Shown: piece by piece, positions 1 to 12,490 of the stretch
How the letters are laid out: every line of letters starts with the position of its first letter
Numbering within the stretch: the first letter of the stretch is position 1
Assembly (NCBI RefSeq): GCF_030052815.1
Contig: NC_079498.1
Span: 77,486,992-77,550,991, forward strand
From: Hevea brasiliensis
Lineage: Eukaryota > Streptophyta > Magnoliopsida > Malpighiales > Euphorbiaceae
Direction of reading: 5' to 3'
DNA: 64,000 nucleotides
The notes under the pieces: generated by a model
Told to the model about the DNA's origin: nothing
Databases searched by the model: none
The model's input: only the letters and a program-made list of their open reading frames with translations
Made by a program: the position numbers and the translations under genes

Positions 1-922
1 TTAGGGTGAGCTATAATTTTTCCAAGAAAAAATTTGGTTGAGACTTAGGGTTTTAAGCTTTGGATTTTAGGTTTTAATGGAAAATTTTAGAGAAGAAGGG
101 AAGAAGGTAAGTGGACGGAAGAAGAAAGGAAAAAGATGCAGATTTTTGTTCAATAATTAACCTATATAATAATTAAATATTTAATGGCAATATGGTAAAT
201 AAATAGAATGGCAAATTTGAAATTATTTTGAAGTTTATAATCATTATAATTTGACTTTTCAATAATTATTTTTAATTTTCATAATTTCAATTAATTGAAT
301 TAATTTAGCTTCATTAAATTAATAATCATCATTTTTTGTCAATATTGGACCCTCAAATTTAATTGACCAAAATTTGCTCTTACCGAGTTGTCGGTTTATC
401 TTTCTTTCTTCTTTCTTTTACTCATTTTTAATTTAATTTTCATCAATATTTATTCCTATTTTATGTCATAATAATTATTTACTTAATTGGACAAGTTGGT
501 CAAAAATCATATCCGAAGACGAAATGATCAAAATGCCCTCCGTTTGGCTTAACAGACTAAAATTGTCTGTACCGATTGAAAAAATTTTCTAAGCATTTTC
601 TTGGCATTCTAATGCCATAGAAACTTCAATGACCATTCTCTAGAGTCCCAAAAATTATTTAATGAATTTTCTCCTTGGTATAGGGTTCCTAGTTGCGAGA
701 ACCGCAACTTCCCACTGGGTTACCCATCGCTAGGGCACCGGCTCATTTAACTTGGTTGTATTTTATTTCTAAAATTTTTCCTAAATTTTTCTTATTAATA
801 TTTGAGTTAATTATGGTTCCTCACTTTAGTTTAAATATTTTTCCAGACGTTCTAGCTGCTCAGACCGACACCGGTCACCGGAACAGTAAAATGTGCGGAA
901 TTACTACAGTAAGGGTTTTACA
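1..922 (-). mobile_element. Gypsy LTR A, window-edge fragment
   Basis: This is the 5'-sense part of a Ty3/gypsy LTR lying in reverse. Its right edge reads ...aagggttttaca, the reverse complement of a TGTAAAACCCTT start. The terminal 250 bp closely match the right ends of LTR K (to 9248) and LTR L (to 26782), including the segment around 'gcgagaaccgcaacttccc' and the 'caccggaacagta' block. The other end lies before the window. It interrupts LTR B at 922/923, because the bases from 923 onward continue a different LTR in mid-sequence. Short reading frames here are not conserved genes. Confidence 0.8.
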
Positions 923-3815
923 GCATACATCAAAATAATTTTTTGTACAGTCACGGTATAAAATATACCCGATAACTTCAAGCAAGTAGCTCCTCAGTCC
1001 TCAGTAGCTCAATCTACTGCTCCTCTAGTCTCTAAATCTGCGATAGCAATAACAACCATCGTTGAGTACTAGCACTCAGAGGTGCACAACATACTAAAAT
1101 AATCTTTATGCAGAATTTAAATCATATTTATTCAAAAATTGGACTGAGCATGAGAATTAAATACAAAACATGAATTATGAGATTTTAATCCAAACAATTT
1201 CATTTCGAAGTGTCAAAACCAATTTCATAAAACCCACCGTTATATCATGCCATTGGATATCCATTCAATTTCTTCTTCCTCTGGTACACGACTCAACACT
1301 TCAACCAGAGAAGGAATCAAAATTCAAAACTGATTACCCCTACTAGTCATGCTAGTGAGGTGTTCAAATATATGGTCATGACACTGTGGTTTTAAAACTT
1401 ATCTTAACAATTTACTAAACATTGCCATTTCAAATATACACAAATAACTTTCAATAATTTAAATCAAAAGCATAATAAATATTTAATCACAATAATGTCA
1501 CAATTCAATATTTCAAATTATTCAAAACAATATGCAGAAGAGAATTTACAGAAATTCTACGTTGCACACAAACCTTAAGTGAGTCGCCTCTTGGCCTTGA
1601 CTCGATTCCTCGAGTTCTTTCCCGGTGTTCCTTTCCACTGAAACACATAATATCACAGTGTTTCAGTACCATAACTTAGCATAAATCCAAAAATAAATTT
1701 AAATTCACTTTTACCTAGCTCTAATGTGCTAAACTTGACGTTCTTTAAAATTTGTGTTTTTGGATTACTATTCACAATACTATTCAGGTCAATTTTTTGA
1801 CTTTCTAAGGCTTAATAGGTATGGGAATTCCAACTTCACCCACATACCACATTTTGGTCACTAAATTTGTTGGTTTTGGTTGTTTACTCAAATTCTAAGT
1901 CTTTTAGGCAAATTTGCAAATTTTCAGTTTTGGTGTCTTAAGTTGCACTGTTCCATTAGTCATTTTTCTGTTAGAATTTGACAAAAATTTCTCCATAGAA
2001 AATGTTCCCTATTGTCTTAACTTTATTCTCCTTTTTTGAATCACTCCAATTGGAGTTTTGTAGCTCACGTTATAGCCATTTGAATCATGGCTACCGGATT
2101 GAACTTAACCCAGATTTCTGGGCACCAAACTGGTTCTGGCAGTTTTAGGTCACCAATTTTGGGTGGCCAAATGACTTGGTTAAGGGCATCATTTGGGTTT
2201 GTGTTCTTCATGAAAGTTTTAGGTCTATATCTCAGCTGTCCACTGGTAAAATTTCAGGTCATTTAGACCTGCCTAGCCCAAGTTATGGCCAAATGAACAA
2301 ACACTGTTCATTTGGTCATTTTGTACAGGTCAGACTGCATAAATCCGGATTTGGTCAATTTGTTCACTAGGTTTTGGTCACTTTTTGGGCATGATTCCTA
2401 AATGAAAAATGTTCCATTTTGTGTCTATTTTCATTCTCAATTGGTCTCATACCAATTGGACTTGTAAATTTTCAGTTTTGGTCCCTCAAAGAGACCTTGG
2501 TCCTGCTGCCTGCAACATGGCCATTTTCAGTCCGAATTTAAACTCACTTCTAACACTTCCAACACACCTCAATTGGTCACAAATGACCATTTTTCATCTC
2601 AAACAAGGTCAAACATAACATTTGACCCATTCTCACATTTTTGCCTCCAAAGCCCTAGTTCATGCCATTTGTTGCATTTAGCTAATTAAACACCTATAAA
2701 CATGCTTCCTTAACCCATTCAAGCTTACCTACTCTACTAATTCAATCAAAACACATGTATACACCATCAAACCCTAGCTGGCTGAAATTCAACTTTGGTC
2801 CCTCAACAAAAATTTTCTTTTCATTTAAGCATATTTCCAAGTTCATTCAATCATAAACACATGTATTAAACTCAAAATTCCAAAGTAAATAGCTTACCTC
2901 AACTTTGAAGTTCAATAACCCAATTTCTTCTTTCTTTTCTTTTTTTCTCTCTTGCTCAATCTCCTCTTCTAGTTGTCAAAACAAGTTTTAATTAAGGGGC
3001 TTGCAATTTCTATGGCTAAAGTTTGATTTCTTCAAGCTCAAAAATGAGCTTTCATGGAGTATTTTGTGAGGGAAAGGGTGAGAGAGAGAGACAGAGAGAA
3101 ACAGAAATTGAGGAAGAAGATGATTTTTTTTTTTGTTTGTTTTTTTTCTTTTTCTTTTCTTTATGCTTTTAGTCTTATGGAAGACCAAAAAAATAAAATT
3201 AATTAAATTTATTAATTATATATTTATTGCATTATGCATGAGGTCATGCATGATGTCATCATCTTTTTCACTTTTTCTTTCCTCTTTTTTTTTTTATTTA
3301 TTTTTCAATTAGTTCTTTAATTTAATTCCCGATTCTAAAATTTTTTTTTCTCCCATTTTATTTGACAGTTAGGTCAGGAGTCAGCTCTCGAGGTCAATTA
3401 ACCAAATTACCCCTCGCCGGTTCAACCCGGTTTGCAAATAATTCAATATTTCTTTCGGCTCCCTGACCTGATTATTGGACCGGCTTAACAATTTTTTTTC
3501 ATGATTTTCTCTTTTCCACTGTGTTCGCAATAGTCCTAAGGACCGCAGTGTCACATTTTATGGTTCGAAATTTGAGTTTAAATTGACTTCGTAATCCTTC
3601 CCGAGAAGGTCACCCATCGCCGTGACTCTCGGCTCATTTAACTTCTTATGTTCTATTTTTCTTATTCATACTTAACTAATTGGCAATTACTAATTATTTG
3701 TATTTATGGCTTCTCTAGTTGTCTTAAGTGTGGTTCTAATCCCCTTAATTGTCTAGACCGGCTCGAGTCACCGGAATAGTGAAATATACCAGGCTATGCA
3801 AATAGGGGTGTTACA
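923..3815 (-). mobile_element. Gypsy LTR B, partial (split by LTR A)
   Basis: This is the remaining right part of a reverse-orientation gypsy LTR. It ends ...ggggtgttaca at 3815, directly against RNase H coding sequence of element G. Its left portion lies before the window because LTR A inserted into it. It shares landmarks with LTR H: the 'ggtgcacaac' block near 1080, the 'tggccttgactc' block near 1593, and repeated 'aaatttcaggtca' modules. No protein gene is visible. There is a pyrimidine/purine-rich stretch at about 2930-3170 near the presumed transcribed leader. Confidence 0.75.
1063..1078 (-). other. LTR hairpin (TGAGT/ACTCA) of LTR B
   Basis: TGAGT and ACTCA pair across a 6-nt loop just left of 'gaggtgcacaac'. 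It is the positional equivalent of the hairpins in LTRs E, F, H, J, K and L, with different stem bases. Confidence 0.5.
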
Positions 3816-4456
3816 GCGTAGATACTTCAAACTTTTGTGATCTGTGTATATGTAACATTTTTCCCCATATAGGTAGTGTCCCCAAATTTTTAAGGCAAAG
3901 ATAATTGTCATTAGCTCCAAGTCATGTGTAGGATAATTCATCTCATGTGATTTAAGCAGATATGAAGCATAGGCAATGATGTTTCTATCTTGCATCAACA
4001 CACAACTTAAACCATTGTGAGAAGCATCACTGTATATGGTGTGCTCTTTACCCGATGTAGGTAAAGTCAAACTGAAGCTTCAGTTAAACACCATTTTAGT
4101 TCATCAAAACTCTTCTGACATTGATCAGTCCACTGAAATTTCACATCCTTTTATAGCAATTTAGTCAGTGGAGATGCCGACATGGAGAATCCCTTTACTA
4201 ATCTACGGTAATAACCAACGAAAATGTGAAACTACGAACTTCTATAACATTTCTGGGCAGCTTCTAGTTAAGAATAGCTTTTACTTTGCTGGGATCCACC
4301 TTGATACCCTCTGTTGATACAATATGCCCCAAAAAAGCAATCTATTTCAGCCAAAATTCACATTTAAACAATTTGGCATACAAGTGTTTCTCCCTCAAAC
4401 AGGTGCTTGTCATGCTCCTCTGCATTCTTTGAATACACCAGAATATCATCTATGAA
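3816..4456 (-). pseudogene. Element G pol: RNase H start and RT thumb
   Basis: Read right to left, 4456-4080 encodes the end of the RT domain. It begins with the FIDDILVYS block that continues from 9254, then GHIVS, and has several stops. 4070-3816 is an open RNase H segment with YSDASHNGL, the first catalytic Asp region, then [21 protein letters not shown] and [10 protein letters not shown]. RNase H would remove the RNA strand during reverse transcription. The block is cut at 3816 by LTR B. In-frame stops in the RT thumb show decay. Assignment to gypsy pol is secure. Confidence 0.85.
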
Positions 4457-5132
4457 TGTGACACCCCTTACCCGACTACAGTGTAGCCGAGCAAGTTATG
4501 CCACTCAGTGTGCCGGAGCACTCTTTTTTATCTGATTTCATTATAGTCCTTGATTTATTTATTCAAAAACTTTATTGAAGATTTAGGCTATTTTTACTTT
4601 TATCAAAATCTAACTAAATTGGAAATTTCAAAAATTTTAACGATAATCCGACAAAGTGTCTGCTGTAATTTGGACTAACAGTTCTTCTGAACCTGCCAAA
4701 GACAATTTCAATATATACTCAATTTCTCAAACTTAATAGTCTCAAAAATTTTCAAACATAATGTATCTCAATACAGTATCCAGATTTCTCAGAAATCTCA
4801 TTAGATTTTCAATATCTCAATATTCACAAGTATAATCTCATTATAACTCAAATTCAATTCACATACTAAAATACTTACTTTGAATAGCTTCCATAATTCA
4901 TAGGTTGATTACATGAGTTTATTTTGTACAAGATATACAAATAATTTACAATGTGCTAGGAATGAACAATATACATAACATGTATAAAATGAGCCCTATC
5001 TACATGCATTGCTGAGGAGGTGACAATCTTGAACTCTTCTGACACTTCTGCAGATCTGGACTCCAAAAATCTCAGTCGACAGTCTACTGGTTTTTACCTT
5101 CAGTACCTGCGCGAGGAAGCAATTCCATCGCG

Positions 5133-5150
5133 CTAAGCATTTCTGCTTAG
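5133..5150 (-). other. LTR hairpin CTAAGCA-tttc-TGCTTAG
   Basis: A perfect 7-bp stem with a 4-nt loop, followed by 'tggtgtaataat'. It lies at the same place as the hairpins of LTRs L and J. Confidence 0.6.
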
Positions 5151-5711
5151 TGGTGTAATAATATAACAAGAAATAATATATACAAATAAAGAAAGAACAG
5201 AGCATAATTTGAATGCTTAAGAATCAATTTAATTTAATACAATGTGTCTAATGTTAATTATCTTTTGTTCTCATTTGTTTCGCTTTGGAAGCGTTTAATT
5301 TCGAAATTCACAGTGATAATGTACGATATACAGAATTAATAAAAATACTCAATTTATATTCATATGGCAATAGAAGGTACATTTAAAATATTTAGTTAAG
5401 TTATACCTATTTTTGCAACTCTCTTATCATTTTACTTAATAATTTTTATGTGGTTTGGATCATTTCATAATTGTAACTAATTCTTTTGAAGTCTTATTAA
5501 CTCATTTATTTGATCTCTAATGTTTTTAATTACTAATAGTCTTAATTTATTTCAATAAATTACACTGCCCAAGTGACCTACGACAGGCTGACTAAATCGA
5601 TAACGGTCGTTGGCACCGACACCGCGGTGCCTCGGGCGTCATACCATGGGACGCAGTAACGCCAACCATGTATGCGATCGGTATGGCTAAAAAGCCATGA
5701 TATCACATAAT

Positions 5712-5788
5712 CGGGCATAAAAGCCATGAATACGGGCATAAAAGCCATGAATACGGGCATAAAGCCATGAATACAGGCATAAAGCCTT
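5712..5788. repeat. Tandem repeat, about 21-bp unit
   Basis: About four head-to-tail copies of a unit resembling 'cgggcataaaagccatgaat' lie inside LTR K. Related LTRs have only single copies of 'aaaagccat'. The repetitive MPVFMAF peptide read from it is a by-product of the repeat, not a gene. Confidence 0.8.
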
Positions 5789-8700
5789 TCGCAGTACTGC
5801 TGAAACAATACCCTATTGGCATGCCAATCTATCCAATCTGACACACGTGTCTAGGCAATACAAGGGCACATAATATCATTAAATATTAATATTTTGTGTT
5901 TTATGACATTATTATTTCATGATAAATTTCAATTATAATTCATACATTCATTTGATCATTCATATGATCACAATTCACATCAATTATCCTTTTATACCAT
6001 TGTACTCAAAATACTTCTCCTCTCTACAATAATGAGAACTAATGTCTCATTCATACATTAATATAGTTCATTTATTCATTCATTATGTTATTCATATTGA
6101 TCACAATTCTAAACAATGGTTCACATGTACCATTGTATTCAAAACATTCTTCCTTTCTCATTTATACATTCAAGAATCTACTTATGTAATTACAAATTTT
6201 ATATTTTAAGTTGAGTTACTAATATTTTATGAATTCCATTTGTGATGGGCATATAAGCCATAACTATCTATTCACATCAATTAGGTGACTTATTTTTCAT
6301 GTTTCAAGTAATCCATGAATATTTCATGGATTTCAAATTTATGGTCTTAATTTCCTTTTAACAATTTTGACTAAGATACATAGTCCACATTTGTCATACA
6401 ATTCTAAGCATTTAAGCTTAGAATTGGTTCTAGGTCTTCAACTTAGTTTGTTACTCATTTTGATTACTATTCACCTTACTAGTCAACCAAAATGTTGACT
6501 TTTTCATACTTAAGGGATATGTTAATTCTAATTACACCAAGATCCCACATTTTGAGTTTTACATTTGCTAGTATTAATTGCCAATTGCAATTTAAAGTCC
6601 CCTAGATGCATTTCTAATTTCAAATTTTGAATTTCAAGTTTTGGTGTCACTATTCACCTCATTGGTCAACAAAAATGTTGACTTTTGGATAGAAAATATG
6701 TATATTGGTTTTGACACTCCCAACATACCACATTTTGCATTTAAAATTTGTTGGAATTAACTCCTAAATCCATTTCCAAACCTAAAACCTAGAGAGCAGA
6801 ATTTTCAGTTTTTGTGACCCAACTTTACTATTCCATTGGGCCCTGTTGCAGTGGGAATTTGAGGAAATGGTAAACATGAAAGTTGTTCCTTATTTTGTCT
6901 AATTGAATTTCCTTTTTTGAATCACTCCATTTGGAGTTTTTTAGCTCCAGATATGGTCCAAAAACCACAGCTGGCCGGATTGGAAAAACTGCAGAATTAC
7001 CAAATCTACAGTACCATGGACAGTGAATGTGACTGCCATTTGGGTTAGGTTCTGGTCATAATTTGGGGTAGGTTTCTTCATGAAAGTTGTTTGTCTAGGT
7101 CTTAACTTGTTGCTGTAAATATTTCAGGTCAATTGACCATTTCTACAGTGAGTTATGGTACTGTTCATTTGGTCATTCTGCAGAATTGGCTTGCAGGGTA
7201 CCCGGATTGGGCCCAACTTTTGGTCCACTTGCTTTGGTCTTTTGGGCATGGTTTCTTCAGCAAAAATGTGCCATTATAAGTCTAGTTTCATGTCCAATTG
7301 GCCAAACACCAATTGAACCTACACAGCCAAAGATATGACAGTCCAAACAGGCTGGACTCACAGCCTCCCTGCTGCACTCATTAGGCAGCCCACCAATTTA
7401 GTTTGTATTACTCTAAATCTCTTCAAATTATGGTCAACTTACCTCAAATGGTCACTAATTGACCATTATAATGTTCACTTACCACTTCATAAGCCAAGTC
7501 TAAATTTCACTCCCAAACCCTAGCTCTACCATTTCAATTTTCCATATACATGCAATCAATGAATCAAAGTATCTAATTTATGTTCAATGGCAGCCATGTA
7601 CAACTATAACTCAATCTAATCAATGAAACCCTAATGTATCCTAAGGCTGCCAAAATTGGTGGAATTTATTCATGCAAACTTGTTTCAATTCTCTTAATTT
7701 CACCCTCATTTCATACTCCACATGATATATATATATACAAAGTTTTAAGGATGAATTAGCACTAACCTTTTTGAAACCAACTTTGAGCTTGTTATTCTTC
7801 AAGATTTCTCCTAGAACCATAATAATCATAATCAATTATAACTTCACTTTCCTAAATTAAATATCCAATAAAAATTCAACAGCATTTCCCCTTAAATTGG
7901 ACTAAACTCCTATCATAAATCTTAAATCCACGACCACCCATTAATACCCAATCTGGCAGCTTGTGCATTCAAATTTATATATAATGATCTAACCGTTAGA
8001 TAAATCCCAAATTTTAACCATATATTTCAGACATCCCTATACAATATCAGTAAAAATTTTAGCATCAAATAATACTATATCATGAGATATCAAAACATTC
8101 ATTCAACCCTTCAAAATCTGAATTGTTGCAGAAATCAGTCTTACTCAGACAGCTCATGCAAAATAATTTATATCTCATAAACCACAAGTCTAAAATTCAC
8201 CAAATTTTAACCCAGCAGCCTCAACATCCCAGATATCATTTGTACCAAATTTCATAATTTTATAAGCATCCTAACTATTTATTTTTCTCAAATTTCAGTA
8301 GCCAAAATTCAGAATTCAACCTACAGACAGCCTGTGTTCAACAATATATTTCTCCAAATCCAACCGTTAAAAAATCACCAAATTTTAACCATAACTTCTA
8401 CACATACATACCTCAAACATATCCAAAAATCAGCCATAGATGTTGAGCCAAACTCACCTGGACGGAAGAGAAACATGCTGCCCTGCTGAACCCCTTTTTC
8501 TGCTACTGTTCATCTCCTTCTCCTTCTTCCTTTCTTTCTTTCTTTTCCTTTTCTCTCTCTTTCTCTCTTATTCCAGCCCGTATGAAGAAGCAAACTGCTG
8601 GTTTCCTTTGTTTTTTTATCTCATTTTAAGTCATTTTTATCTCTTTTTATTGGTTTGTCAAATGGTGACTGGAGGGGGCTTTTAAATGACATCATCATAT

Positions 8701-9248
8701 GTCATAATTAAGCATTTTCCTTCATTTTCTTTTCTTCTTTTCTCTACTCATTTTCAATTCAATTTTTAGCAATATTTATTCATATTTTAGATCATTATAA
8801 TTATTTACTTAACTGGACAAGTCGGCCAAAAATCACCTCTGAAGGCGAAATGACCAAAATGCCCTCCGTTTGGCTTAACGGGTCAAAATTGTCTGTACCG
8901 ATTGAAAAATTTTTCTAATTATTTTCTTGGCATTCTAATGCCATAGGAACCTCAATGACCCTTCTCTGGAGTCCCAAAAATTATTTTATGAATTTTTACC
9001 TGGGTCTAGGGTTCCTAGTTGCGAGAACCGCAACTTCCCTCTGGGTTACCCCTCGCTAGGGCACCGGCTCATTTGACTTGATTGTATTTTATTTCTAAAA
9101 TTTTTCCTAAATTTTTATTATTAATATTTGAGTTAATTATGGTTCTTTACCTTAGTTTAAATATTTTTCCGGACGTTCTAGCTGTCCGGACTGACACTGG
9201 TCACCGGAACAGTAGACTGTTCGGAATTACTACAGTAAGGGTGTTACA

Positions 9249-9850
9249 ATGAACACTACTACAAACTGATCAAGATATGGCTTGAAGATAGTATTCATCA
9301 GGTCCATAAATACAGCCGGAGCATTAGTCAATCCGAATGGCATCACCAAGAATTCATAGTGGCTATAGCGAGTTTTGAAGGCAGTTTTAGGAATACTCTG
9401 CTCCTGCACCCTCAACTGGTAGTATCCCGATCTCAAATCTATCTTAGAGAATACAGCTACATCTTTTAGTTGATCGAACAAATCATCTATCCATGGCAAA
9501 GGATATCTATTCTTTATTGTCATCTTGTTCAACTGTCTGTAGGCGATGCACTAATGGAGAGTACCATCTTTCTTCTTGACAAACAACATTGGTGCTCTCC
9601 AAGTTGACACACTAGGGGGAATGATACCCTTATCAAGTAATTCTTATAACTGCACCTTCAACTCTTTTAACTCAGTAGGAACCATTCTATATGGAGTAAT
9701 AGAGATTGGCTCCACACCTAGCATCACCTCAATTTCAAATTGTACCTCTCTTTCTAGAGGCAATCCTGGAAACTCTTCAAGAAAAACATTTGGAAAATCA
9801 CATGCTGTAGGACTATCCTTCAAATCTGGACTTCCTACTTAGGTGTTTAT
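9249..9850 (-). pseudogene. Element G pol: RT palm and fingers
   Basis: Read leftward from about 9850, this encodes the protease-RT linker and the RT fingers and palm. Visible blocks are [35 protein letters not shown], then [46 protein letters not shown] and LDQFVVVFI. The catalytic Asp pair lies across the K insertion at 4457. The 9254-9532 part is open; the upstream part has stops, including one just before the CIAYRQLNK block. This matches the RT of element J (44707-46430) closely, so the family call is firm. Confidence 0.85.
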
Positions 9851-10380
9851 CACATGAGCTAGTTAAGTTTCACACCCCTTTCGAATCAATCTTCTAGCAA
9901 GTGCAGCTGAAATAAGATTTGATGGCAATAACTGCCTCTCCCCATGTATTACCAATCAGCGTACTTGGGAAAACCAAAAGTGACTATCTTCAGTCTACAG
10001 TCAATCATTGCGTGATGCCTAGCTAGCCAATCCATGCCCAAGATGATATTATAATCTCTACAGGGCATTTCAATCAAATCAGACAGGAATGTACGTCATT
10101 GGATCACTAACGGATAATCCTTATACAATCTGTTCACCCTAACCTCTTGTCCTAAAGGACTAGTTACCAGCACATCAAAATCCATTTTCATGTAAGGAAT
10201 AGCAGCAAAACAAACAATGTTAGCACTAACACATGAGTGAGTAGAGCTGGGATCAAACAACACATAGACATCTCGTTCAAAGATTGACAATGTATCGGCA
10301 ACTACATCTAAAGTCTCCACTTCTTCCCTTTGGTGCATGGTGTACACCCTAACTGGTGCACCACTTTGCTCTGGTTAGTT
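9851..10380 (-). pseudogene. Element G pol: aspartic protease region
   Basis: This is the retropepsin-like domain that would process Gag-Pol. The open part (10347-10096) reads VYVLFDPSSTHSCVS, in which the usual DPGSTHS active-site loop has become DPSSTHS, then VLVTSPLGQEVRVNRLYKDYPL. The element J equivalent is [10 protein letters not shown] with [21 protein letters not shown] stop closes the frame after the latter block, so the C-terminal part, 10095-9851, is only recognisable as decayed sequence. The loss of the flap-loop Gly would probably impair activity even without the stops. Confidence 0.75.
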
Positions 10381-11500
10381 CACTATGCCCTGATTACCAG
10401 AAGTACTACCTCAGCGTCTGCCTCTACCTCTGCTAACTGTTCGTGAACCTCTAAAACCAGAACCCTGAACTGATCCTTCAGCTGCTGTGGTGGCACAGAT
10501 CTGTGGGCACTGGTGCAATCCCACCACAATTGTAGCAGGCTCCTATGGCCTTATAACATACCTCTCTATATACCTTGCCACAAGTTTCACAGGTACGGAT
10601 AGGAAGGGAATTCCTGGGTGCTTGTTAACTTGATCTAGGTGGCCTCTGTCTTATGGATCTCCCTCTACCAAATCTATGAGTACTGGGTCCCCCAAAGTGT
10701 TTTCTCTTTCCTAAACCACTGCTTAAAGCTTGACCAAAAGTCTTCCTGCTCTTCTCCTTTTCTGTAATTCCCTTTTCAGCTGCCCCTTCTAACTCTATTC
10801 TTTTCAATTCAAGGGCTTAGGAGATCAGCTCTAAGAAGTTCTCATATCGAAACCCAACTACTTACAACCTTAGACTAGGCCTCAAGCCAGCTTCAAACCT
10901 TTTGCATCTATCCCTGCTGGTGGCAAGCAGTTTCCTTGCATAGTGGCTTAGGTGGGAGAACTCTCTCATATATTTAGCCATTGTTCTGTGCCCCTACTTC
11001 AAACTCAAGAAGTCTTGTAGCTTCATATCAACATACGTGTCAAGGACATATTTTTGCTGAAATTCTCTAAGGAAATCTCCCCATGTCAAAACTGGAGGTT
11101 CTACCAAACTATTGGGGATGGTCTTTCACCATTCATATGCATCCCCATGTAACAAAGAGACTGAGTACTCTAATTTCAAATCATTTGTGCATTGTAGCTT
11201 CCTAAAGACCTTTTCCATTCGCTCTAACCACTATTCTGCTTCTAATGGGTCTGTTGTGCCTTTGAACTTCACAGCCCCATACTTCATCAATTTTCATATT
11301 GCCTTGCTGGAGGTTGGGCTTGCACTGAGGGTTGGATTGGTACATTGCCAGCCATTTGTTGGAATAGTGCAGCCATCTGCTGTGTGAAATGTGTAGAAAT
11401 GTGCAGGAAAGAGCATAGGTGGGATTTGTGCAGCTGGCCCACCGGCATTCTGAGGAGCTAGGGCCTCTCCCTATATCGTAGCTGCAACCAATTGCTCTAT
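10381..11500 (-). pseudogene. Element G gag remnant
   Basis: This is the Gag nucleocapsid polyprotein remnant. Near 10540-10500, reading leftward, a degenerate zinc knuckle begins CYNCGGIAP where CxxCxxxGHxxxxC is expected. Right of it is a basic, Arg/Lys-rich stretch (10807-10625, SRKTFGQALSSGLGKRKHFGG). 10810-11500 aligns in sense with the capsid part of element J gag but is full of stops. The region from 11500 to 11690 is untranslated leader. It is assigned by position between protease and primer-binding site as well as by wording. Confidence 0.65.
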
Positions 11501-11691
11501 GGTGTTATATCATTCTTCCATTTCAATTCACAAGAATTTATACTCCTTGATTAACCAACACAAGGAGATTTCTCTCCATTAGTCCATATTCATGATGTAA
11601 ATGCACTATATGTATCAATCAATGACATTTGAGCAGTTGTACTTATCAGAAAATATTTCAAATTTACAATACAAAACTTGTATAAAAATTT

Positions 11692-11703
11692 GCTCCGATG
11701 CCA
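11692..11703 (-). other. Primer-binding site of element G
   Basis: The reverse complement is TGGCATCGGAGC, a mutated form of TGGTATCAGAGC, which pairs with the 3' end of initiator-Met tRNA. It lies a few bases from the LTR D edge, preceded in sense by the 'tttag' spacer also seen in element J. Confidence 0.75.
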
Positions 11704-11711
11704 CTAAAATA

Positions 11712-12490
11712 TGCCATACCTCACCCCTCTGTAAGATATGACATGATTCCATGGTATACCTAATGAATTATTGAACTTTGCCTACTGATAACCCATTAAA
11801 TATACTATAAGGAATTTTCAACAAACTAATTTCTTTTTTTATTAAATTATTGCCAAGAAGATAAGAAAATATTATGAAATCCTTTAAGACTTAAAAAATT
11901 TATTTTATTTTATTTTACAAAAAATTTGTGTGATGACGGCTATAATTTTGATAAACCAAGTTTTTAAACCTGCGAGAAATAGTATATATAAATTTAACTA
12001 AATTAAACTCAAATAATATCTTTTCATTCGCTCCATATTGAGGAAATAGAATCACTTCATTTCATTCCATCAGAAACATTCATTTACAATTCAAAAAGAT
12101 ATGTAATTACAAATTTACAAACTCAAAATTTCAAAATATTACAAAAATATTATTACAATTCTTTCTATACAACTGCCCATCTATCTCTTACATACATATA
12201 GAACTATACATCAAAAGGAATTTACAAGGCTATACTTAGTATATACCTGCAAAATAGTTTGCTCAACACGGCTTCAAACAACTCACTCAACTGCTTTATC
12301 TTTCTCTTTTCCCCTATATGTGACAGCATACAAAAGCTATCGTTGAGCGTTGAACTCAGTGGTGCACAACTATAATTTTTTTTTTAAACCCATTATAAAA
12401 CATTCTTTATCAAATCATAACAAGGAATTTGAAATATCCAAATTTTCCATAATTCATAAAACCAATGTCAACATTTTCAATCATACAATT
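11712..12490 (-). mobile_element. 5' LTR D of element G, truncated by insertion
   Basis: This is a reverse-orientation gypsy LTR that begins TGCCATACCTCACCCC next to the primer-binding site, where the expected first bases are TGTCACACC. It stops at 12490, where LTR E starts in mid-LTR sequence. The remainder must lie right of the whole nested stack, outside the window. It is of the same subfamily as the LTR at 15643: both carry 'gacagcatacaaa' then 'gaactcagtggtgcacaactataatt'. Confidence 0.75.

Larger units (their letters stand above)
4457..9248 (-). mobile_element. Solo gypsy LTR K (4.8 kb)
   Basis: This is a reverse-orientation LTR starting TGTGACACCCCTTACCC and ending GGGTGTTACA. It is flanked by the exact duplication ATGAA (4452-4456 and 9249-9253). 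It has no internal region, so it is a solo LTR left by LTR-LTR recombination. Removing it and one ATGAA restores RT reading across the YxDD motif of element G. It is about 1.7 kb longer than LTRs L and J. The extra length lies around 5880-6640 and 7640-8440, where nothing recognisable as a second element or terminal repeat is seen. Confidence 0.9.
3816..12490 (-). mobile_element. Gypsy element G (Tekay/Del-like), broken
   Basis: This is the oldest visible gypsy element, reading right to left: 5' LTR (11712-12490, truncated by F/E), primer-binding site (11692-11703), gag, protease, RT and part of RNase H. It is broken at 4457-9248 by solo LTR K, and LTR B occupies its RNase H at 3815/3816. The rest of RNase H, the integrase and the 3' LTR lie before the window. 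Every coding block carries stops and frameshifts, so it is dead. The domain order and motif wording match gypsy element J. Confidence 0.8.

Noticed and set aside
5712..5788. CRISPR-like array
   Set aside because: Units are contiguous without spacers, and the context is plant retrotransposon DNA.
5578..5844. A reading frame with MPVFMAF repeats
   Set aside because: It is a translation of the 21-bp DNA repeat in LTR K, with no counterpart in related LTRs.
9576..9842. Plus-strand frame of 88 codons
   Set aside because: It is the antisense of element G reverse-transcriptase coding sequence.
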